Below are positions 1 to 13,900 of a stretch of 64,000 bases of DNA, in pieces. Position 1 is the stretch's first letter; each line of letters starts with the position of its first letter. The notes below the pieces were generated by a model. The model saw only the letters and a program-made list of their open reading frames with translations, was not told the DNA's origin and did not search any database. The DNA comes from Bufo bufo (lineage: Eukaryota; Chordata; Amphibia; Anura; Bufonidae). The stretch is from NCBI RefSeq assembly GCF_905171765.1, contig NC_053392.1, positions 102,970,220 through 103,034,219 of the forward strand, given 5' to 3'. Position numbers and translations under genes: made by a program.

Positions 1-95
1 GCCTCCTAGGGAGCAGAGCTATACCCATGGTTTCCTGTGTCCCCCAAGGAAGAGCGAGAAAGAGACTTTACTGGTAAGTAATACAAAAGTCTCCT
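1..95 (+). mobile_element. Right terminus of a DIRS-like retrotransposon (continues left of window)
   Basis: Nearly identical to the right inverted terminus of the DIRS element at 39515-45436: the gcctcctagggagcagagc stretch, then tttcctgtgtcccccaagga, then the gagaaagagact/ctggtaagta end. The rest of the element is outside. It abuts the AT-rich repeat that follows. Confidence 0.85.
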
Positions 96-120
96 TTTTT
101 CTGTTTAGTTATCCATATGA

Positions 121-690
121 GGGCTTATTTTTTGTAGGACAAGTTGTACTTTCTATTGTCACCATATAATATGGCATACAATTTAGTGGGAAGCGGGAAA
201 AGAAAAGCAATTCCTCCACAGTTTTACAGGTTTTGTTCCCATGGCGTTCCTTTTGCGGCAAAACTTGACCTGTGCCGTTCATTCTCTGGGTCAGTACGAT
301 GACAACAATTCCACATGTGTATATTTTTTTTATGTCTAAATAGTGTAAAAATAAAACTTTGAACAAAAATTATTTTTTACACATATTCTGACCCCTATTT
401 TTTTTATAGTTATATCTACTGAGCTGTGTGGGGTCTCATTTTTTGCGGGACGATCTGTAGTTTTTTTTTATACCATTTTGGAGTGTGCGTGACTTTTTGA
501 TCACATTTGATTACGCGAATCGGCCATTTTGACCCATTTTTTCCGTTACACCATTCGTCGTATTTGAAAAATATTGTGTTTTTGGACGCGGTGATGCCTA
601 TGATGTTTATATTTTTTGTTATTTATGTATTTTTTTTATTCTATGGAAAGAAGGGTGATTTAAACTTATATTTTTTAATTCTTTTTATAT
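121..690 (+). repeat. AT-rich dispersed repeat, copy 1
   Basis: The reverse complement of 24675-25310 can be aligned along almost the full length, sharing for example tatgtctaaatagtgtaaaa, gagctgtgtgggg and ctttttgatcacattt. No coding frame or diagnostic terminus was recognised; an unclassified transposon or LTR-like repeat. The DIRS end at 1-95 appears to interrupt its left side. Confidence 0.7.
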
Positions 691-1803
691 TTAAATTTTT
701 TTTAAAACTTTTTTTATGGTTTTGTAGGTCGTGTTTGAGGCTACAGAACTCAGTTTTTTTTATTTTTTATTCTGTACCATTATGTTTATTATATATCCAT
801 ATTGGTACAGAATTGCTCATTTCTTATGTTTGCCAAAATAACAATTGCAGCTTCAATACCCTGGGTCTCTTCAGAGAGATGCAGTGTATTAAAAAATTTA
901 AAAAAATTGCTTCTAAGCCTTCTAACTTCCTAAAAAAATAAAATGACATTTGCAAAATGATGCAAACATAAAGTAGACATATGGGGAATGTAAACTAATA
1001 ACTATTTTGTGAAATATCGCTATCTGTCTTAAAAGCAAAGAAATTTTAATTTAGAAAATAGCGAATTCTTCCAAAATTTCAGCAAATTTGGGATTTTTTT
1101 TATGCATAAAGGTAAAACTTATCAACTCAAATTCGCCACTAACATGAAGTATGTTTTCTCGTGACACATCAATCTCAGGATGGCTGGACAAATAAAAGCG
1201 TTCCAAAGTTACAACCAGATAAACTGACATGTCAGATTTGAAAAATGTGGCTCCGGCATTTGGTCCAAACCGGCTGTCGCTTGAAGGGGTTTATAATCAA
1301 TAATAAGTAAATAGAGCTGGGCTGCAGTACCAAGCAAAGCCACTATACAGTGTAAGGCGCTGTGCTTGGTGTGCTGCAAGGAGGCCACAGTGCTCACCGG
1401 AGTGCTGTGGCCTCTACAAACAGATGATCGGCATTGGTGCAGGGGATCGGACCTCCACTGACAGGTCATCCTGAGGATAGGTCATTAATATTGTACTTCC
1501 GAAAACCCCACTAACAAAATGCATTTCACAAAAATACTGCTTTGGATTTTGCCAGAGTCTGGTTTATGGTTGATTGATGTAGGACCTGATGTGATGCTGA
1601 AGTAGAAATACAGTTCAGCTCCATTATTCTGGGTTTCTACATGAATCTAGTTGGAGAGTGTATGATTCCCAGAGAAGTAGTGTCCACTGAAGGGAATATT
1701 GTTACACAGTTACTACGCTTGTACTGGACGCTTTTTGTAACTTCTTCTTCTTTATACCATTTCTGATTATTATTTTCGACATTGTTTTGTTTCTTTTATG
1801 CAG
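691..1803. other. Intron upstream of exon A: mostly AT-rich, one small repeat
   Basis: 691-1150 is AT-rich with no gene. 1200-1490 resembles the MITE family whose arms carry the ctatcctgaggataggtcat phrase (also seen near 31550, 50335, 59965 and 60610). 1491-1803 appears unique and ends in the pyrimidine-rich acceptor of exon A. Confidence 0.5.
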
Positions 1804-1895
1804 TACTTTAAGGGTACCTTGGGGCTACAGCCTGGAGACTCCGGTCTATTCATTAATGGACTGCACATTGACCTAGACAGTCAGGATATCTTCAG
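1804..1895 (+). CDS. uggt1: UGGT1 exon A
   Basis: Begins [20 protein letters not shown] and ends DLDSQDIF plus two bases of a Ser codon. Acceptor tttatgcag, donor ag|gtaatg. This is the first UGGT1 exon visible; it belongs to the region before the second thioredoxin-like domain. 92 nt. Confidence 0.95.
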
Positions 1896-4800
1896 GTAAT
1901 GTGAGAAACACTCGTCTGTATCAAGGACAGGGTATGCGCATTCACACTGCCATATCCATTTTGCAGTCCGCAGATTGCAGATCCTCCAAATATGGCTGCG
2001 GTTCGTGTGCATCCCACCTTTTTGGCGGGCACCATTAAAAGAATGCCTATTCTTGTCTGCTACATGTTCTATAATTTGCGGCTTGGCTGCATAGATGAGG
2101 ACTCTCCGCATTGTCTGTGGATCAGCAGAACAAATGTGGATCAGACGCAAACTGAAAATACAGTGGTGTGAATGCATCGTTGTCCCCGTTTCAGGATTGG
2201 TGGGGATCCTAGCTGTGGGACCCCTGCTGATCAGTTAGGCCAGTTTCATTCCCGGAAACAAGCTCTGTGGGTGAGCAGCATTTTCCATCCTGAACACTGC
2301 TCCAGTGGAGTGAACTTGATTTATGATGTTGTGAGTTCCTGTTTCACCGTTGATCTACTAAACTGTTATCATATAATGCCATGACTACAGTTCAGTAGAT
2401 CGGTGTTGAGACTGGAATTCACAAAATCATAAATCATTATAATGTTGGGAGTTCACGTCTCTGGTGCAGTGTTCAGGCCGGGTAATGCCGCTCACACACG
2501 GATCTTGTTATGCTCCTTCCTGTGGACAGGGGATAACATTAAAACTTGGCACAACCTCTGCAGATGAGTAGCACCGAGGTGGCTCATCAGAACTACTCCA
2601 TGTTATATAACTGGAGCTGATCAGTGCTACGGGCACCTCAAGATTTCTGATTTATTTTCTTTATTGCAGCTTGTTTGATGTATTGCGTAACGAGGCTCGG
2701 GTGATGGAAGGTCTCCACCGCTTGGGCATTGAAGGCTCAGCTCTCCATAATGTTCTCAAGCTCAACATCCAGCCATCTACCTCGGACTATGCTGTGGATA
2801 TCCGCAGTCCTGCTATTTCGGTAACTGACCCCTCATACTTTAAAGAGGACCTTTCTCCAGGATACATGTATTGAAATAGTTATATTACCTTACAGTGCGG
2901 CCCCCAGTGATTTCTTTTCGCCTTTTTTTTTTTTTCTTTCAAAGGACCCCCCCCCCCCCTTTCATCCGCTGTAGTCCCCGTTTGTTTTGGCGCTTCATAT
3001 GCTAATGAGGCTATTTGGTTCAACTAGGCGGGGACTTGAATTTGTCCTGGGCGCGGTTATCTTCTCTCTGGCTGCGAGCGCATCCAATCAGAGCGCCCCA
3101 CTCTTAGCCGGGGAGAAGGAGCTCAAGTTCTCGCGAGAACCTTAGCTTTTACACATCCCAAGCCACGCGCCATCTTGGAGTCCCCGGCGGAGAGCATCGC
3201 GGCGGCATAGGCGGCAGCAGCAGCAGCATCCGCCGGGGACTCCAAGATGGCGCACGGCTCGGGATGTGTAAAAGCTAAAGTTCTCGTGAGAACTTGAGCT
3301 CCTTCTCCCCGGCTAAGAGCGGGGCGCTCTGATTGGATGCGCTCGCAGCCAGAGAGAAGATAACCGCGAATTCAAGTCCCCGACTAGTTGAACCGAATCG
3401 CCTAATTAGCATATGAGGCGCCAAAACAAACGGGGACCACAGCGGACGAAAGGGGGGGGGCCTTTGAAGAGAAAAAAAGTGGAAAGACATCACTGGGGGC
3501 CGCACTGTAAGGTAATATAACTATTTTAATACATGTATCCTGGTGAAAGGTCCTCTTTAAAGGAAAGTTCATCCTAAAATAGTGAGGTGGATAATATGTA
3601 GAAATACAAGACGTTGTCATTTATATAGTTTACTACATGTTAATTTTGCCAGTCCTGGGGTCACTGGATTAGGGGTCCCTCAGAACACCGCAACAAGACT
3701 TGTCAGTTATTCAATAGGTAAGGCAAGCTGACTTCAGAGATGCTTTGAGCCCAATTATAGCACTGGACAAGAATGATAGATACCCAGAGACTAAGCTTCT
3801 AGTTAGGGGTTCCCCAGTAATGGAAACCATTTCCAGGAGTTCCTCTGCTATAGTAGGGTTGGGAATCACTGATGCAGCACTTAAAGGGGTTGTCTCATCA
3901 TGGACAATGGGGGCATATCACTAGGATATAGTGGTCCCAGGACTATATCCATAACGGAGCCCTGCAAGGTGGGGGCTGGAGGACTCCGGTCCGGCCACCA
4001 CCAAGCCTGCTCCCCATAGAAGTGAATGGGAGCGTACTGCACATGCGCGGCCCCCGCTCCCATTCAATTCTATGGGGCTGACGGAAATAGCCGAGACGGC
4101 GCTCGGCTATTTTAGCTGGCCCAATAGAAAATAAATGGAGGGCGGCTGCGCATGCGCAGTGCGCCCTCCTTCACTTGCGGGGCCTCGTTCTCGATACAGA
4201 TGCGTGTCCCAGCGGCGGGACCCGCCCCTATAAGACAATGGGGGCATATCCTAGCGATTTGCCCCCATTGTCCATGATGAGACAACCCCTTTAAGATTGT
4301 CAGGTTTTTCTCCTTTTCTGGAGCCATTCAGCCGCCCATTCTTCTTCTCTGCTTGCTTTGTAGTGGGTGAACAACCTAGAACTGGATGGTAGGTACAACT
4401 CCTGGCCATACAACGTTCAAGAGCTGCTCCGGCCGACCTTTCCCGGAGTCATTCGACAGATACGCAAGAATTTCCACAACTTTGTAAGTGACTTTAATCA
4501 TTTTTTGGACAGACTGTGGGAACTAAATTATAATGACGCACAATAATGAGTAGTATAAAAAATGATTTAAAGAATTTAAAATGACAGGTTATAGCAAATT
4601 GTAACACATGGAGACTTGTAGAACTTTGTATCTGTGGGGCAGTGCGAGCTGCGGCCTCCACCGCTCCCTCGAATTAAAGGCACTGTCGCACCTGTTGCCT
4701 TTTACTAAGTCCTATTCATGGCGCCCGCTGTGATTTCAGTGTTTTAAGTTGGGCATCACCTACTGTACTGAATTGACCAGCCCACTATGTAGATATATAT

Positions 4801-7800
4801 GGCATATTGATTAACTATAAATGTCTGATCTGGGGTCTGAATGCTGGAAATGTCTAATGCCCCGTCCCCTGTGCCATTGTAGCTGAGAATTAGTGATGTC
4901 CATTATAGAGGATGAGGTTATGTACACGGCCTTGGTTTTTTACTGCCGTCGTCCCTGCGTTAATCTTGTGTTTCTCCCCAGGTTCTTTTCATTGACCCGG
5001 AGCAGGAGTCTACCTCTGAGCTGATAAATGTGGCAGAGATGTTCCTCAGCAATCACATACCCTTAAGGTAACTGCTTTCACTAGTTCTTTTGCAGTAACG
5101 AGGATTATTGTCTGACGTTTAGGGCTCATGCACACAAACGTATTTTTTGTGGGTCGGATGCGGACCCATTCACTTCATAGGGGCTGCAAAAGATGCGGAC
5201 AGCACTCTGTGTGCTATCCGCATCCGTTTCACCATTCCATGGCACCCACAAAAATATAGAACATGTCATATTCTTGTCCACATTACGGAAAAGGATAGGA
5301 GTGTTCTATTATAGGGCTGGATGTCCGTTAGTCTAGCGTTTACCATTTCCCGTAAACTTGTATGCAATATCTGTAGCTGGTGTTATTTTTGCCTAAAAAG
5401 TGCTGCAAAAAATGCCAGCCACCATAAACTGCAAAACACCATAAAAAAAAAATCTACCCCAGAGGTGGTCCCATCTGCCGTAGTAGATGACGTGGAGGTC
5501 AGTGAGGGCTGTCTGCTGCGCGGTGTCCCCTCTGTGAGTGCTAGGTGGAAGGACTGGTGAATGGATCTTGGGCTACTTTCACATCAGCGTTTTTGCTGTC
5601 CGGTTTTGAGATCCGGCATGGGTTCTCAAACCACAGCAGAACTCATCAGTTTGAATAATACGGATCCGGTTGTATTATATCGAAAATGAACTTGCCGTGT
5701 CTGAAAAAAAACGAATCCAGCACCATTTACTTAAATGGTTTTTGGTGCCAGATCCGGCTTTTTCAGTTTCCCATGCTGCACACAAAAACACTGCTTGCAG
5801 CGTCTTTCTGTCCGGCATGGAAACGCAACAAACCGGAACGGAATGCATTCTGGTGCGCTCTGTTACGGTTTGTTCAGTTTTGTCCCCATTGACAAAACTG
5901 AAGCGTTTTCTTTTCCTCCAGTTTTGAGATATTCTGCCGGATCTCAAAACCGGAAAGGAAAATGCAGATGTGAAAGTAGCGAAACTTGTTAAGAGGAAAG
6001 TATCTGGTAGCACAAAATTAAGTAAAGCTGCAATACACCTATGTCAAAGGAGCCTGGGAGTCACTAGATGGCATCTGGTTTTCATCCAGTTCCTTCATTA
6101 ATGTCCCTTCTTGATTTGGGGATGGGTGAAACCCAGCCTGTCTGATCCTCTTTTTTTTTTTTCATGGAAATGTCTGCTACATACCCATATACATTAGATT
6201 TCCAGGATTAACACTTCCATGGGACCTGTCTGTGGCACATTTTGAATATTACAGGGTTTTGCTGGTTCCACTTTGACTAAGGCCATTTTCACACTTGCGG
6301 CAGTGTCATTCGGCTGGCAGTTCCGTCGTCGGAACTGCCTGCCGGATCCGCCGATCTGGATGTGACTGAAAGCATTTGTGAGACGGATCCGTCTCACAAA
6401 TGCATTGCAAGAACGGATCCGTCTCTCCGCTTGTCATGCAGACAGACGGATCAGTCTTGTATCTTTTTTCACATTTTTACCGGTTTGCGCATGCGCAGGC
6501 CGGAAGGACGGAACCGGCATTCCGGTATTTCGAATGCCGGATCCGGCACTAATACATTCTTATGGGGAAAAATGCTGGATCCGGCATTCAGGCAGGTCTT
6601 CAGTTTTTTTTCGCCGGAGATAAAACTGTAGCATGCTGCGGTTTTATCTTTTGTCTGATCAGTCAAGATGACTGAACTGAAGACATCCTGATGCATCCTG
6701 AACGGATTTCTCTCCATTAAGAATGCATGGGGATAATCCTGATCAGTTCTTTTCTGGTATAGAGCCCCTGTGACGGAACTCTATGCCGGAAAAGAAAACT
6801 GCTAGTGTGAAAGTACCCTAACGGATAAGTGTCTTGGACTGGACATTCCCTCTATTAACTCATATCTCCCTAATACAGTATTTAAAGGGTTTCTGTCATC
6901 AGAAAAATCATTATGTATCTGGCTGACCTTAGCGATGTGCTAATGTCAGCAGAACATAACTGTGTGACTTATATCTCCCTGCCACCGTTCGCGCTAAATA
7001 ATGACTTTTATAATATGCAAATGAGCCTCTAGGTGCTAGTGGGGCGTTGCTGCTGCACCTAGAGGCTCCGTCCTCTCACCGTTTGGCACGCCCTAGTAAA
7101 GGTGATTGACATCCTCGGTCTCCTCCGTACCGCGCAAATCCCGCGCCGTCCATTTTAGTATTAGGCACAGGCGCAGTGAGTGAAGGATGGCAGCAGGCGA
7201 GTGTCCTTCACTCACTGCCCCTGCGCCTAAAACTAAAATGGACGGCGCGGGATTTGCGGGGCACGGAGGAGACCGAGGATGTCAATCACCTTTACAAGGG
7301 CGTGCCAAACGGTGAGAGGACGGAGCCTCTAGGTGCAGCAGCAACGCCCCACTTGCACCTTCGATAGTCTAGGAAGCTGCATGTAATTCACTTTATCCAT
7401 TTTATGCTGAAGTTACAGTAGTGAAGATAAATGCAGAAGTCCAAGGGGACTCTCCATACGACAACAGTAATTTGTACTACCACCACTAGGGGGCACTTTA
7501 TTGGACATGGGAGTTACGATGTTTGCTTTTTCTTGCAGGATTGGTTTGGTGTTTGTTGTGAATGATGATGAAGAGGTTGATGGTTTCGAGGATGCGGGTG
7601 TTGCTCTTCTGAGGACTTTCAACTACGTGGCTGACGAGGAGGACAATAATGATGCGTTTCAGATGATTGTATCGGTAGGTGTTGTTTCAGCATGTTACCA
7701 CTCGACCCCATGACACATTACCATTTATTCAAATTTGTGCTCTTATTAAAGTATGTTACAGAATTGTTCTCCAAAACCTAGCCTTGAACTTGGATCGCCA

Positions 7801-10800
7801 TGGCTGTTTGGTGTGTACATGGAGAGTTTAGTGTCTGACGTTCAGGGACGGACCACCACTGACACTCGAGATCCGCTCCTGTATATTCATCAAGCCAGCG
7901 AGTCCTTAAAGTCACAGAATGTCTCTTCACTCATCAGGCAATGTCTTCATTGTTTCTTACCTCTGTAGATCTACAACAAGGTGCCGACTGGCGAGAAGCT
8001 GACAGTGAAACATGTCACCAGTGTCCTGGAGCAGAAGTACCGATATGTGGAGCTCAGCAGTATTTTGGGGCGAGACTCTGCGTATGACCAGAATAGGAAG
8101 GTAACAGTATCCTCAGTATTCTCCATGTAAAAAGGGTATTCCTATTTTCAGCATTTATCACCTGTCCACATGATCACTGGGGGTCCGACCACTGGTGAGA
8201 AAACGGGTCATAGAGTACTCCGTGTGAATGTGTGACCACAGCTCCATTCAATTCTGTCAGACTAAAGGCAGTCCTATAGAAGTGAATGGAGCGCTGCTCC
8301 TACATGTGCTCTGCTGCTCCATTCACACAGACGAATTGGGAACCCCCATTCTTGTGATTGTTGGGGGTCCCAGCAGCAGGACCCCCAGAGGTTATACTTT
8401 TCTCACCAATCAGAAATGTATAAAATGTGAGAATTACCTGGTGCGGAGTATTGTCTACGTACGGGAGTATCTTCACATGTCCACCCTATGGCCAGTATTG
8501 GAAAACCTGCGTTCAGCGCCTAGGGGATTGCTACCTATACATAAACTGGCTAATCAGGTATGGAATGCTGCTAAATGACACGCCTTTAAGGACGTGCCTG
8601 ACATCGTCCCACTTAGGGATAATCCCATGTTCACACACTTAGCAGCCCTAGAGGGTACAGCTCTATGGAGACAACATGGGGTACTAACCCTTGAGGACCT
8701 TTATGAGGGGGGTGTCCTGCGCTCCTTCCAGCAGATTCGGGGGAGGTTTGGGGTGCCTCGCACTCTATTATTCCGCTATCTTCAGCTGCGTCATGCCCTT
8801 AGGGTTCAGTTTGGTGGGGGTGGGAGCGCGGCATCTCAAAATCCCCTTTGATCGGAGTGCTACGATCTCAGGGACCTAGGGGAGTCATTTCAGTGCTGTA
8901 TACTTGCTTCAGCCCCTTGTGGTGGAGGATAGATGGAAAGTTTCCATACCGTCACTATCTGCGGAGGATTGGGAGGAGCTTTTGTTGACCCCCACTAGGG
9001 TTTCCCCTTCTATCAATAATAGACTGATTCAGCTGTACATACTGCACAGAAGCTACCTGTCTCCCACTAGACTTGGGCAGGCTAACCCACCGTAGGTGTC
9101 ATAGGTGTCATACTCCTGGAGCGGACTTCTGGCATTTGATGTGGGAGTATGAGCACTTACGGGCTTTTTTTTTTATTTTTATTCGCTTTATTGAACACAT
9201 AAAGCCAATTGTAATGACACTCATTGTACAAATGCTTTCATATTTTATACATCAGCATAATGAAAGTGAGTTGTGCAAGTAGCATATACATGACTCGTGC
9301 CGTACCGGTGAGATTACTTCCATCTCTAGAGGGAGGGCTCATATTGCTAATAAAGTGGCATACCTAGGTTTACCATTCCCCATCTTCCCCGACCTGTCAA
9401 ACCTTACAACTATCTACCTTGTTCCGCCCGCAAAGCCTCTGTCAATCAGATGAACACCATGCCCCCCCCCCCCCACACCTTTTGAAATTTGGGTATACAG
9501 CCCGTATTCTCGAACACAATATTTTCATATGGGATTATAGGGTTGACCAATTGCTTCCATTGTGCTAAAGTAGGCGCTCTATCTCCCATCCATCTAATGG
9601 CAAAAATAGGGTTTCTCTCAGGAATATCCTTGTATGATGAGAGTATAGAATCTCGTCCAATATTCCAAAGAGGCATATTTTAGGATGAAGTGGCACTGTA
9701 CATCCCAATAAATCTGTGAGTAGAGTCACCACCTCCTCCCAAAACTTATTTATGGAAGGGCATGCCCATATAAGATGCCAGAAATCAGCATTTTCTGACG
9801 CACATCTATGGCACCCGGAGTGGGCAAGCCTGCCCATCCTGTGTAACCTCTGTGGAGACATATAACTTTGATGTATTATGCACAGTTGTATAAACTTATT
9901 GTTTATGGCTGGTGATACTAGTGTGGGGGATTCAAGTATATCCTCATCGTCTTCATTAGACAAATCTGGAATCATTGCCTTCCATTTTGACAGTATTTGC
10001 ATCGGGTTACCTCTCAGTTTGACACATAGGAGATGGGTTAAAGTGCTGATATAAAGCCACGTGGCCCTTGAGAACGTATGACTCCAATCATCGGAAATGT
10101 GGACAATAGGACTGGGGTATCACGATAGTCTGTTTGCATGGCATGTCTTAGCTGCAGGAACCTATAGAATGTATTCCTGGGCAACTCATGTCTATCACTC
10201 AGGGACTCAAAATCATTAAAAACATCATTATTGTATAAGTTCCCCAATGTGACAACCCCATGCTCCTTTCAGAATGCACCGTCCCGCAGTACCATCAGGT
10301 CAGGAAACATAGGGTTATCCCAAACTGGTGTCTCCAATAGGTCTGACCCTATATTATGTAGATGCTTACAAGCCGACCATATCTGGACAGCCACTCTATG
10401 AATCGGTAGCAACCTACGGGGGAACAATTTAGGTTGTTCTAGAACTGGCCATAGATTAGTAAGATCTAGATATTCTGCAAGATGTTTTTCTTGTCTGCAA
10501 AGAGTGCCATTTGGCAATATCCATGTTTTTATATTTCTCAATTGCCCAGCTAGATAATATAAGTGTATATCAGGCAGAGACATGCCATCTTCCTTTTTAA
10601 GACGCGTCAGATTTAATATAGACAACTTCGGTCTATTCGCACCCCAGATGAAAGGTGACATTAAGGATACGAGCTTCTGAAAAAATGCCTTTGGGACTAT
10701 ATATGGGGCGTGTTGCAGTATATACAGACACTTAGGTAGAATAATCAATTTTATTAAATTGATTCTCCCAGGTACTGAGAGAGGTAATCCCTGCCATACC

Positions 10801-10870
10801 CTAAATTTATCTTTGCAATACTCTAGGAGAGGACTGATATTCAGAGTGTGGAAGGATGCAGCATCCTTTG

Positions 10871-10909
<39 letters not shown>

Positions 10910-13900
10910 CAGGTATTTATAGCTAGGTACAACAGGTAATTCTCCCTGGGGAAATGTATCATCTAGTGGATATAAAGGACACAAGGTCGATTTGGACCAA
11001 TTTATCCTCAGTCCAGAATACCGGCTGAATACTTCAATTATGGTGACCATGTCATCAGCATATAAGCCGACCCTATCCCCCTGCTCTCCTATTTTAATTC
11101 CATGGAATTGTGAATCCGCTCTGATTCGCATAGCAAGCGGCTCTATAGCTAGGGCGAACAGCAATGGTGACAGAGGACATCCCTGTCGTGTACCTCACCC
11201 CAAGCTGAAACTATCTGACATCAACCTATTAACCAATATACCCGCTTTGGGATGTTTGTATAACATGGCTATCCATTGTATAAAGTTAGGACCAAATCCA
11301 AATTTGTGAAGAACCTGGAACAAATAGGGCCACTCAACGGAGTCAAACGCCTTTGCGGTGTCCAAAGACGCTAAAGCCCATCTCTCTCCTTTCTGTACTC
11401 CAATTTGGGTCACCACCAGCACCCGTCTGATATTATCAGTGGTAGATCTACCGGGCAAAAATCCAGATTGATCCGGATGAACCAAGGTACCAGCCACTCT
11501 CCCAAGGCGTATGGCCAAAATCTTTGCTATAATTTTATAGTCGATATTCAATAAGGATATCGGCCGATACGACCCACACTCGTCTGGATCCTTGCCCGGC
11601 TTAAGGAGGACCACTATGGTGGCGTCATACATTGATGGTGGTAAGCATCTTTCTCGCCCAATTCCTTGGGGGAAACAGGAAACCTTGGGTATAGCTCTGC
11701 TCCCTAGGAGGCGTGACACTAAGTGAAAGACTGTTAGCCCCTCCTCCAGCAGCTATACCCTCAGCCTGGAGAGAGAGACTACCAGTTTTTTGCTTAGTGT
11801 CAAGGAGGCAAGACACTCTCTGCACTGCAGAGCTGTCTTTGCTAAAGATTTTTTTATTTTATTTTTTTTCAACAGGGACAACAGAGTCGCAATAGACCTC
11901 TCTGTTTTCCCGGGGTTGAGCTGCGCCAGTGCCGGCTATCCGCACTGCTGCCTCCCCCACAGAAGAAAAGGAGGACCAGGGCAGCCCAGCTCCCCTGCAT
12001 CCCGCCAGCTCAAGGGTCGCCCGCCTGCAAGCCCCTCTCCAGCTTCCTGCCACTTCGGTGCCAGTGGCTGAAGGGGCGTCCCTGCTGGATGGACAGAGGG
12101 TGAAAACGTCGAATGGTGAGGTGGCTGTGCAGCCGTTCTACCCCCCCCCCCCCCCCCCCCCGTTAGGGTCCTGGCTCCTGCTGTCCCCTGTCCCGTTTAC
12201 AAGCGTCTTGTCGGCTCCTTTGTATGTGAGGCAGAGCGAGCGGTGCTCGAGGGGGAGGGTGACTGCGCAATTTACCTCAAGTGCGGCGGCCGCAAGGGTC
12301 CGCGCATGTGCCGCCTTTCGTTATTTTCGGCTAGTGCTGTGGCAGTGCTCAACTGCCGGCTGATATTCTGGCGGGCGCACGATCTTGTCCGGCTACCGGT
12401 GTGCCGTTCGCCTCCGCTTATAAGGAGGTGGACGGGTGACAATATTCGCGCGCGCGAAAATTTTCAGCGGGGGGCGGAGCTTCGTTCCGCTTCCCTGTGC
12501 GTGTTAGGCTTCAGTCAAGGGGCGGACGTCTTTTCTTCCCGCTCCTCACTAGCCCCGCCTCTTCTTCGTGCCTGCCTGCTCTCAGGACGGATCATTTTTA
12601 CCTCAGGGTTGCCGCTGCCGTTTTGCCACTGTGTTGCCGCTGCTGTTGTCTCTGCTGTGGTCTCTGCTGTGCCGTCTGCTCCCACTGTGAACTGGTAGGA
12701 CTGTTGACCCCCTTCTAGCACTACAGCCCTCTGGCCTGGACGTTCTTTTATATTACTTCCAACCAACATGTCTGACCCCTCAGTGCCTGCTGGACCTTGG
12801 TATCATACCTGCACCGCATGTAAGGCGCCCCTTCCTCAAGGGCAGCCTGACCCGCATTGCTCGGCTTGCAAAGCCCCATTACAGGGTCCGCCATCTGTTG
12901 TGTCACCCCCTGGCCTCTTGGAGCCCCCTGACTGGGCCAGATCCCTTTCCCAGGCTGTGGTCAGTCTCACTAACGTCATGGGCCGCCTTGCAGATGCATT
13001 GCCCTTACCGCAGCCGGATAATTCCCCTGCTGGGCCCTCCGGGTCCGCTATCTTAGCTGACCCGTCTGAGTCTCTCTCTACAGGCGACACCTCCAGAGCC
13101 CGTCAACCTCAGAAGCGGTCCAGGGCGGAGCACCTATCATCCTCGGATGCTTCGGTATCACCCCCAAGGGTGCGCTCGCAGTCGGGCCCTTCCTCATTAC
13201 AGGATATGCCCTCTGAAGGGGAATTAGTCGATTCAGATTGGGATATGGACTCGGCCTTGCCTTCAAAGCTGGCTTCTGCTGTAGGCCATCTTATTAACAA
13301 TATCCGTGATACCTTTAAGATTCACGATGATCCTCCTAATTCTGAAAAAACCAGTGTTGCCTTTTTTCGCCAGAAACAGGCGTCTGCGGTTTTTCCCCTC
13401 CATGCTGACTTCTCGTCTGTGGTTTCTAAGGCCTGGGCTCGTCCTGATGCCCGTTTTACCCCGCCAAAAAAGTTGGATATCTGTTATCCTTTTCCGGCGG
13501 ATTGTATTACAAACTGGGCGTCACCACCTAAAGTCGACCCCCCTGTGGCCCGTTTGTCCAAAAGCACGGTTATTCCCGTTGCAGATGGTTCTTCCTTACA
13601 ATCCACTGAGGATCGCCGTATAGAGGCCATTACAAAAGGTATCTTTGCAGCCTCCGGTTCTGCCCTTAGGCCGGTTTTTGCCTCCGCTTGGGCTGGAAAA
13701 GGGGTTTCAGAGTGGGCGTCTCAGCTGGATCAGGAGCTTGAATCCGACGTCCCTATTCAGGACCTCCGTGCTCTAGCCCAACTTATCATTCAAGCCGGCA
13801 AATTTGTCTGTGAAGCATCCCAGGATGCGGGGGCTCTCATAGCCCGTTCGTCTGCCCTGGCCGTTTCGGCTAGGAGGGAACTTTGGTTAAAGGTTTGGAC

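Noticed and set aside
507..941. A hydrophobic 144-codon open frame rich in Phe and Leu
   Set aside because: Produced by T-rich sequence in an AT-rich repeat; the inverted copy near 24700 does not preserve it.
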